DNA of 20,209 nt from Apostichopus leukothele (Eukaryota > Echinodermata > Holothuroidea > Aspidochirotida > Stichopodidae). Below the pieces are notes generated by a model. The model saw only the letters and a list, made by a program, of their open reading frames with translations. It did not search any database and was not told the origin of the DNA. The DNA lies in NCBI GenBank assembly GCA_010014835.2, contig JAAAKB020206926.1, forward strand, positions 1-20,209. Direction: 5' to 3'. The position numbers and the translations under genes were made by a program. Shown piece after piece: positions 1-9,700 of this stretch; position 1 is the stretch's first letter, and the number at the start of each line of letters is the position of its first letter.

Positions 1-580
1 ATAGTGGTTTGAATACAGTATACTGTTTATGTGCGATGATTGAACGTTGTGGCGCAGTGGTGAACGGAGTAGTACAGCACATGTGGCAAAATGGCAAAGA
101 ACAGGGAAAATGTCAAAAGCTGATACAACCTTTTCACGCCTGTGCAGTATATTAATCTCGCAAGCGGACTTAATACGAAACTCACTCGTTCTTAAATGTG
201 AACGCGTCTTGTTCTTAACTAGTTGATCCTCCTCACGGACTTGCCCTTGCATTCTTAAATTATGTGAACAAGGCCTTCCCCACGGTACTATACTGTAGTT
301 TATTATCAGTCATTTTGTAGTAATTGTGTCAAAGAAATTATTTCTTAAATGATTCAACTGTATGAATGACATGTATACATAACTGACAAAACTACAGCTT
401 ACTGATCCAGCTGTTGTTTGCTTTGCCTTTCAATTTCAGCTAATAACCAATGTTGGAAATTATAGTGGTACTTAACACAAAAGTATTATATTCAGCTATT
501 AAAAAAAACCCATTGGTCAGATCCAAGGTTTAATATCCCTCTAGATTGATTTCTTCCTGGCTATGTCTCTTCTAACACAG
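1..580 (+). other. Intron upstream of the PDZ1 exon (partial)
   Basis: No coding exon was found. The upstream half of PDZ1 (carboxylate-binding loop and first strands) must lie further left. The first 290 bases are richer in CpG than most of the window. The intron ends in a pyrimidine stretch and the acceptor ACACAG at 575-580. Confidence 0.6.
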
Positions 581-713
581 GGATGGCCGTTTGCAGAAGG
601 GCGACGAGATTTTAATGATCAACGGGAACAGTCTTCTATCTGTTACCCACCAGGACGTGGTGCAGCTTCTCTCGCAGTCTGGAAGCATCGTACAGCTAGT
701 CCTGGCACGAAAG
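581..713 (+). CDS. Exon: C-terminal half of PDZ1
   Basis: The acceptor is ACACAG at 575-580 and the donor GTAAGA at 714. The exon enters with one base completing a split codon and leaves in phase 0. It encodes 44 residues that begin DGRLQKGDEILMING and continue through the alpha-2 helix (NSLLSVTHQDVVQLLSQSG) to the last strand (VQLVLARK). DGRL-x-x-GDEIL-x-x-NG is the classic second half of a PDZ domain, and His in THQDVV is the alpha-2 His typical of class I PDZ domains that bind S/T-x-hydrophobic C-termini. From memory it resembles PDZ1 of human IL16. The domain's first half is outside the window. Confidence 0.88.
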
Positions 714-3700
714 GTAAGAATATACATACACAGGTCGTACATCAACAAGTTGTCATTTGAATTATTTAGTTGCCGATCATTGCTTGTTTCTCTGAGAGTG
801 ATGGTGTTTTATTCTGTGGTTTTTCGTAGCATTTTTGGTGGGTGGAGGAACAGGGAAGGGAAGGGTGGGGTGGGGGGTGGGGGGGGAATGAATGGATAGG
901 TGGTAAAGAATGTGGGAGTATGCATGGATTTGGAGTTGTGGACAGCCATGTTTACTTTCGGTCAGTAATCTTATCAAATCCTTTTATGGGAAGGGAATCT
1001 TATGAGAATTTTGTACGCTTGGAATGAGCTCCATGTATAGATTTTATTAATATATTTTATGTTAGAATTGATTGTACAAATTAATTTCAGAGAATGATGT
1101 AAGTCATATTCTAGGATGCCAATGTCAAGTTACGCTGGTCTTAATTTCACAAGTGCCTCTCTGTTCCGATAATTGTTTTACCTGGTTGTATTCACAGCAA
1201 GTATTAAGGAAATTTGCAGGATCAATTACTTAATTAAACTAAATGCACAAGGGAAACTGCCCTTAGAGTCACACTGAGTTGAATTGTTCAGTGATGAACG
1301 AGGGAGCTATACTACTAGCTGAAAGATGGTTTCCTGTATAAAGTAGCATTCGCTCCAAGGTCAAATTGTTTCCAGCATGAAATAATTTAACGTGAAATGG
1401 TACCGCAAGATGATCAGAGATGATGTTTTGTTAGCAGTATAAGCTAACACTATAGTGTGAGAAGCATGTGATTAGTCTTTCTGATTACCTGTTAATAATA
1501 ATATTTAATATTTTTATATTTTTAATATAATTTTTTAATATATTTAAAAATTAAAAATAAAAAATATTAAAAATTTTTAAATTTTTTTAATATCATTTTT
1601 AAATATTTAATATATTGTTAAAGGGGACACACAACCCAACCATCATTCTTTAGCTTATAGGACAGGAAATCTTCTGTGGTGAATAACTCCATCAAACCTT
1701 GATGAAAGTCTTGCTTTCTCCTTGGAAGAAATTCTATTTGAAAAGTTACTTCTAGGGGCTTTCATGATGTAAATCTCTGATGTCATAGTGCCACTGGGAT
1801 CTAAAATCTTTTAACTTTCTGTTTGTGTTTCTTGTAACATTTTCAAGGTAAAAAATGATTTAAGTGTTGAAACTGAAACCAATACCATCCAAGGTAAATA
1901 TTATACATTTGGCATTTGACAAAACCTATCTCCATTTGCAGAAATAAACAATGTAATAAATAAAGAAGAACAGAACAGAAATGAAGCAGAAAAATTTCCT
2001 GATGATGTCATATTTAGATGTGATCAAGTCTTCATCTTGCATGTGAAAGAACATCTCCCACATTAAATTGGAGTTTACTTACAGTAGCTCGTTTCGAGAA
2101 GCTGTTCATGACAGCAATCTTCATCACTTAGACTAATAATCATGGTTGGGATTGTGTATCCTTATTTAATGTAATTATTAGTTATTTATAATTGAATGCC
2201 AATCTTGGAGTTTCTTAATCTCGAAAAAGAGTTAACTGAATGTTTTACTGCATTCATCACTTGATGATACTGTTTAACAATAAAAGCATACATGTGTAGT
2301 TTTTACTCATTGAGCTAACTTATTGTCGTGAATTTCACAACTTTTGAGATCACCTACTTATGAAAGCTTTCTTTTTGAGAATGATGAACATTAGTCTCCT
2401 ATTAGATCAGTTCCCCAATATGTTTTTTTCCTTCCTGAGAGTAAGACTATTCTCACAACTGTCGCATCTGAGATCACCGAGCTATGCGCTTATCTTTCTT
2501 CTTACAGAGGAAGAGGAGAAAGAAGGGTAGATTGAATACTTCGGGGACTTCCAGTACTTCAGACTCCAGTAGTATGTCTAGCCAGTTTTCCACTCCCCGA
2601 GGCTCTCCTGCGGTCCCTTCTAAACAGTATCATTCTCAGGAAAGCTTGGCGAGGAGAAGCCCACTGCTAGCTTGTAACTCCTCAGGAGAAGCATCCCCGG
2701 GCTCGTATAGTCCCATGCTGCCTTCGAAATTGACAGCAGAACAGGGGTAAGTTTTTTACTAGATTATTGGTGCTGGTTGTTCTAATTGGGCTCTAAAGAA
2801 TATATGTTACTACATACTGTTTTCAGAGCACCCCTTGTTGTATGTACCCTTGGCAGCAATTGCCTGCCGAGTCCCAAGCGACTGGCCAACATGGTGGTGT
2901 GACAGAAAAAATGTCACAGCTGGAGGGAACCCTCTTTCAGGAAGACATCAAACCACCTACCTACTCAGAGGAAAGTAAGGTCAAGGGGGACAGATTTCCT
3001 GTTGTAAATTTTATATTTCCATTATTTTGAAATCATTTTGTAGAAATTGAAATGATGTATACTATGTAATATGTATGGTCTTTGTGACCGCAGTATATGG
3101 CAAGCTTCTTCAGAGGTGACTAACAGATGTGCTGTTACATGTACATGTGTCATCTCTGTGATGCAGATTATCACTGACTAGCATTTTAAATACCACATTA
3201 TTTCTTATGCACTGCAATGTACACTCATGTAAGCTGATCTGAGCTGGTTAATTTTAGCAATGTGTTTGTAACTAAGGACACAATAAATGAAGGATGCAAG
3301 GCAGGCTTTGATTAGAGTGCCTATAGTAAGGTACTGTTGCACAGGAAGCTCGTCAGAGTGTTAGGCCTTGTAACAGTTGTCAAAAGCTATCATTTCTCTG
3401 ATGGTTGTAAGTAGTCACTTTAGATGACAACAGGATACCTCCTTTCATTTTGCCACTTAAACTTTCGTGATCAGAGTGAAGGCAAAAGAGCAAAATAAAG
3501 CTTTAAATGAAATGGTATGGTCATGTGTGTGGGTGACTTGTATATGATACATTCAGTAGAGCTATGATAAACTCAAACAGATTGAAGTAATTGTAAAGAA
3601 CTGATATATCCTGCCCATAAGAAAATAAACATTAAATGAAATGTTATGGTCATGTAGGTGACATGTATATATGTGAGAGCTATGGTTAACTCAGACAGCT

Positions 3701-6700
3701 TGAAGTAATTGTAAAAGAATTGATGTATATCCTGCTCATAAGGAAAATAAACATTAAATAAAAATATTTTTGAAGTGTCATAATAAGTGTTATGATTTGA
3801 GTGCTTGGATGGAAAATCAAGTCAATGGCTTTTAATGGTAGATGTTTTAACATGATTAAGACACCACACGTTAAGACGAAAGAACAAATACAGACAGTGC
3901 ACCATGGAAAAGATTTGTTTTGACTGTATTTTTGCAATGTAAAAATGACAGTGATGACGTCATAACTGTAACCGAGTAATCACGAGAAGAGCTATGTGAT
4001 TAACCGACTACAAAAGTAAGAGTCGACTATCAGCACTACGTAGCCAAAGTGTCGAGCGTAGGGCATTTTCTATTCGCCAAAGCTAAAATTCTGCTCACGA
4101 ATGGCGAGTTGACGATCGTATTTGTTGACGCCTGGTAGCTAGTGTTGATTCTTTGTCTTATCTAAAAGTACCTTTTGGATGGATTTATTAATCAGCAAAA
4201 GTAGATCAGATAGCTTTACTTTCATAATAGTAACAATCACAGATATGATGATCAACTGATCATACAAAGTTCTTGTGGAATAAAACTGATATATATCTAA
4301 ATCATAAATGAAGAAATTGTTCAACATTATGTGTGTCTTTGTTAACTACTTTACCCTAAACTAATTTCATTCACCCGTAATATCTGAAACTCTAAGATGA
4401 TTGACATGTAGTTACTTACGTGTCTGGTTGAATAACTGGAATAAAGTAGGCTCACTCCTCTGTTCATTGCCAATTATGTCTCTTTATGTCGACTGCCCTT
4501 TTTAGCAACTTCCTTTTCATAGCTTTTAGGAAATAAATAATCAGGTCAGATCCTACTAGCTTACATATATTGTGTCATCCAATATTTTGATTGTTTGAAC
4601 ACCTTGCCACATCTTTGCATGTATATATGTATGTCATATCATATGAGAATACCCATGGCAAAACCATGCTATCTACAGTATAGTCCAACACAAAATCTGC
4701 CTTAAATGTGCAATACTGTATTGGATTAAACTGAGTACACTCTCTTGCTAATAACCCTGTGGGCCTACTCGTAGCTTGCTGCTTCTTGTTTGTGGGCCCA
4801 ATCTAGCTTGCTACTTGTCTCTATGGGCCCACTGAAGCTTGCTACTCATCACTGTGTGGGCCTACTCTAGCTTGCTACTCATCTCTATGGGCCTACTCTA
4901 GCTTGCCACCCATCACTGTGGGCCTACTCTAGCTTGCTACCCATCTCTATGGGCCTACTCTAGCTTGCTACTCATCTCTGTGGGCCTACTCTATCTTGTT
5001 ACTCATCTCTTTAGGCCCACTCCATCTTGTTACTCATCTCTGTGGGCCCACCCTAGCTTGACACTTACCTTCTTATGTGAAGTGAAGCTTGATTAGTCCT
5101 GCAACAAGCTAGAGGGCTGCTTACATATCAAAACATGAAATTAATCAAGTTTTTACATAAGGATTCTCCCTTTAGAAATTCTATTTGTTTTCCTAGAGGT
5201 TTGCCTGCCTGCATAGTAGATCATAGTTATATGCAGGCACCTCTTTACCATAAAGAGGGTCTTTTCTCCGACCTGACCTAGGAAAGAGTTTTTTTGCTTT
5301 AAAGAACAACTTTCAGTACTTATCACCCTCAACTATTATAGAGGTCCAAGATTTTCATTTCAGCCTATAGTTCAAAGGTAACCGTTAACACAAACGGTAA
5401 TGGTTATGCTACTACAAATGGAGAAGGTAACACAGCTTTCTTCTCGACTACTTTAATACTGTTTTGAAATTTGTCCTTATTAATTTTTTGCTTTCGTCTG
5501 TTTGCTACTTTTCTGTACTACTTATTAAGTATTGCCTCTATTTTGTTTACTGCTTCTTTGTTTGTATTTTACTTTTATTTGTACAGCACCTTCGAGCATT
5601 ATATTTTATTGGATAAGGCGCTTTATAAGTTTGGAATAATATTATTATTATATTATAATACCACTGAAAAGGTTCCTCACTCTGGTTGAGACTTGTTCAT
5701 TGTCTTACAGTTAAAGTGAAAACATCAAAAGAAAGAGACCTGCAAGTTAGTAGCACTGCTGGAACAAATATATAAGTTTATTTACTGATGTAAGTGTTTG
5801 TAGGTTGGGGAAGAGTTGAGTAGTGACTGCATACACGCATGTGATGCCTTAGGGCCCCAGAGGGTATTAATCTTGGTCAGACTGTACAAAAAATGTTGTT
5901 AACTTTCAGGTTTGAATTTAGAAATTTTTCATGTGAATACAGCATCCAGTACTGTGTTGTAGATCTGTATTGTACCATATATGATGGAAGTAGACACATT
6001 CTGTTGATGCCATCATGACAGTTCATTTTTAATAGAGAAATAAATTGATATCTCTGAATGAAGTAGTGACCAAAATGATATGAACAGATGTTGCTATCAA
6101 GTTGTCAGGTCATGAGTCATTGTCTGTGTCACATCCTATAATCAGCTTGTATACTGGCTGTAGCAATGAAGTTACACATCCTGGTTACCATCTATCAGAC
6201 TTAATGTCACCATACATGTAGTCAAAACTTCCACCATCTTTACAAACCACTTTTGCTTCTTTGAGTTTCCTTTTTTAGGTGGTAGCAGGAGAGAATCTAT
6301 ACTTGGTATTGAGTAATAAGGTCAAAAGGTCAAGTTAATCTTTGATGTATGCAAATAAGATTGGCTAGGAAAGACACCTAGGTACATGTGAGTAACTATA
6401 TGTTACTCACATGTTACTCACTTTTAGGTGGTAGCAGGAGAGAATCTATACTTGGTATTGAGTAATAAGGTCAAGTGAATCTTTGATGTATGCAAATTAG
6501 ATTGGCTATGAAAGTCACAGGTACATGTGACTAGCTATATAACAGATTACTGTACATATGGGCCATGTGTGTAAACACAGTGATGAGATTTATTGATTGT
6601 TGTTTTCTTAAAGTCTATAGATTTATATCCATGGGACAAGTAGCATAGGTAAACAGTGGCAATACATTTCTCTTTGTAGTTTACTTTAATGACTCTCCAT

Positions 6701-9700
6701 ATTAGGGAAAAGAAATCCACAGATGTTTGAAGGGACACTTCTAAAGTAACATATAAATACAACCTGTACTGGTAGCACTGTCTGTTAATAGTCTATAACA
6801 TATATATCAAGAATAACTGTGTGCATTTAAGTCATGTTTTAGTGGTACCGACGTATCAAATAATTGTCAAACGCTGGATTTCATTCTTCATAATATCAGC
6901 TTAGCTGAAAGGCTGACATGGCAATAATTCACCGCTTTCAAGTAGCAGATACTTGACTTTGTTAAAATGTTACTTGATTTATTGTGGTTTTGTACTACTA
7001 TGTCCATAGATACAGCAATGGGTTTCCAAATACTCATAAAAATCAGGCTTTCTATTAGAACTGGAACACACATAAGGGATGTATGTCCTATGCCCCACTG
7101 CAGCAGAACATTTTTGCAACAACGCAGGTTAATTCTTAGGGTACGGCCATGAGGACCAGGTGTCTGTACTGTTTTATTTAAAATTTCAAGTGAGTGATTG
7201 TTATGAACATACATATATGTCAAAAAAAATCCTTTCAGAAGATTTATGATGCAAATAATACAAGTTTCAGGAAAGTATGGTTTATTAAATCACAAACTTT
7301 TGACAGATGTTGATAGCCTAGTTGGTTGATAGTAGTGCTCACTGCCCTAATTCCGCTAGTACTTAAGCAATCATTTTTCCCACTAATTTTTGCTTTGTCA
7401 TTGCATTGATAAGGAGGATCTTAAGGAAAGGGTTTCTTTGTATCATACTGTACATCATGAAACTAGCACATGGAAGAGTTGGTCAAGTCATGACATAAAA
7501 CAGTCACTAACGATCCATGTGTTTCCTTTAGTCATTAGTTTAGTTTCTTTGGTAGAAGTGGCTATTGCAAAAGATATAAGGTTAATACTAACATTTACCT
7601 ACTGGACATCTCACCTTCTAATGACGCTATGATACAACACAATGACAGATCAAGCTCCCATACTGTACGTCAAGCTTACACCAGGAAGTCTCCCAAAATG
7701 GGATTTTTTAATATTTTTTTTAGCTTTGCTAGTAGGGGGGAGGGTGGGGTGTGGGGGAGATGTCATCTCTCTGATATAAGGTCAGGTTAATGGTTGGGTC
7801 TGCTTCTCCTTTAGACTGATTTCATTTATAGAGAGTTTTATGAATGTCACCCTTGATTATGAATCTTTCTTTTAAACTATTTTTTAGCCAATATGGCAGA
7901 GAACATGATTAGCTGCAAATGTAAACAAATACATGAAGGACTGGTAAAGTGATATCCAATGTTTAGTTGTAGTTAGTAAGAGATGCACGTTACATTGTTG
8001 ACTACTAGTACTGTATCTGCTGGGACGATGGCCTGGAGTGTATTCACACCGATCTCTGCCATAAATAATCTCTTCCTATTGGCTACTCTGAGCAATCAGT
8101 ACACATTTCCTTGACTTCCACACACAAAACAGCTCCCTTGACTATATGTACTGTTAATATCATGGAGAGGTAATCGTCAGAGTGGCACCTGCAAAGGGAT
8201 ATATGTCAACAGATCTCCATTTACTGTGAAAGTGTAACCTTTTTGATATTCTTCACTATATGTAGTACTTTCAAGTGAGGAAGGACTTATTATCTCGATC
8301 GGTGAAAGTGATAGTTTGCGGTAAAACAGTACATTCTGTAAGATAGCTCTGCCACAACGGCACCGTCCGTTGCTAACCTAATTTATTGACCTGATAAAAG
8401 TCAAATATCCATTGTGTACATACATATACATGTACAAATAGCTTGATTAATCTGAGTGATTGCAACCTGGTTGTTACTATCCATGTTGTGTAGGAAATAC
8501 TCTTGTCATTTTACAACAGCATTTTGGTATTTTGGTTCCTGTTTTATTTTCTAGTTTAAATATACATTGTTTCAATCATGACTGCATAGTGATACTGTTG
8601 CTCGGAACAATCTCCAACTTTTTGTGTTATATTGTGGATTTTTGTTGCTTAAAGAGTATGTTGCTAAACTGTGAGAGCCTTTTCAAAACTTTGTTTTGTT
8701 GTAAGGATCCAGCCTTGTGTTATCATACATACAGTGGAGTATTGTTTAAAGAACCCTTTCATAAGTACATAGTGGTATCAATGTTGTGTCACAAGGGTTT
8801 AGCCTAGTGTTATCATAAATGTGGATTATTGCTTGAAGATTGCTTTTATAGATATTAAAGTACATAGTGGTATCACTGTTGTGTTACAAGGGTTAAGCCT
8901 CTAGTTTTATCATAAATGTGGATTATTGCTTGAAGAGTGCATTTATTAGATTAAAGTACATAGTGGTATCAATTTTGTGTTACAAGGGTTTAGCCTAGTG
9001 TCTTCATACTTGTGAATTATTGGTTACAGAACACTTTCATAAAGTGCATAGTGGTATCACTGTTGTGTGAAAAGGGTTGAGTCTTGTGTCATCATACGTG
9101 TGGATTATTTTATTATGTGCATTTTTATCTATATTTAAGTACATAGTAGTATCACTGTTGTGTTACAAGAGTTGAGTTGTGTTATCATAAATATGGATTA
9201 TTGCTTAAAGAACACTTTCATAAAGTACATAGTGGTATCAATGTTGTGTTATCAGGGTTTAGCCTAGTGTTATCATAAATGTGGATTATTGCTTGAAGAG
9301 TGCTTTTATTAGATATTAAAGAACATATGTAGTGGTATCACTGTTGTGTTACAAGAGCTGAGTTTGTGTTATCATAAATTTGGATTATTGGTTAAAGAAC
9401 ACTTTCATAAAGTGCATTTGTGGTATCACTGTTATGTTACAAGGGTTGAGTCTTATGTCATCATACGTGTGGATTGTTGCTTGAAGGGTGCATTTATTAT
9501 ATAGATTAGAAGTACATAGTAGTATCACTGTTGTGTTACAAAAGTTGAGTTTGTGTTATCATAAATGTGGATGATTGGTTAAAGAACACTTTCATAAAGG
9601 GCATAGTGGTATCACTGTTGCGTTACATGGGTTGAGTCTTTTACGTGTGGATTATTGCTTGAAGAGTGCTTTATTATCTTTAATAAAGTACATTGTCTTC

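Larger units (their letters stand above)
714..2507 (+). other. Intron, 1.8 kb
   Basis: Between PDZ1 and the Ser-rich linker exon. It holds a G-tract (853-886) and a pure A/T stretch (1494-1622). Short open frames around 777-1027 are chance readings over the G-tract. Nothing else is recognised. Confidence 0.6.
2975..5363 (+). other. Intron, 2.4 kb
   Basis: It contains a 125-bp direct repeat (3494-3762), a CpG-rich patch with a CRE palindrome (3950-4140) and a 31-bp minisatellite (4761-5063). No coding exon was recognised; the open frames on the - strand at 3686-3937 and 4139-4327 are AT-rich chance frames. Confidence 0.6.
6274..6545 (+). repeat. Recent tandem duplication, 149-bp period, containing a 34-nt exon
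   Basis: TTTTAGGTGGTAGCAGGAGA and about 130 following bases occur twice, at about 6274 and 6423. The 34-nt exon core plus donor is identical in both; the downstream intron differs by an 8-base deletion and several substitutions. Two copies so alike suggest a recent duplication, or two alleles placed side by side by assembly. Confidence 0.9.

Noticed and set aside
50-63. TGGCGCAGTGGTGA resembles a tRNA/SINE A box
   Set aside because: No matching B box or cloverleaf could be found downstream, so neither a tRNA gene nor a SINE head is claimed.
563-760. Open frame in another reading of the PDZ1 exon
   Set aside because: It is a shadow of the real frame; only the DGRLQKGDEIL frame gives a PDZ domain.
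5711-5745. 35-nt candidate exon after CTTACAG with donor GTTAGT
   Set aside because: It would encode VKVKTSKERDLQ, but its length breaks the phase match that the 34-nt exon gives. It is only open with the later acceptor at 9974 and a different frame for the microexon. Kept as an unlikely alternative.
6888-7223. 111-codon open frame on the - strand
   Set aside because: No domain, no splice or promoter support; a chance frame inside the intron.
8460-8807. 115-codon open frame, hydrophobic and Cys-rich
   Set aside because: It lacks a homologue that I recognise, runs into the satellite array, and its hydrophobicity follows from T-rich DNA.
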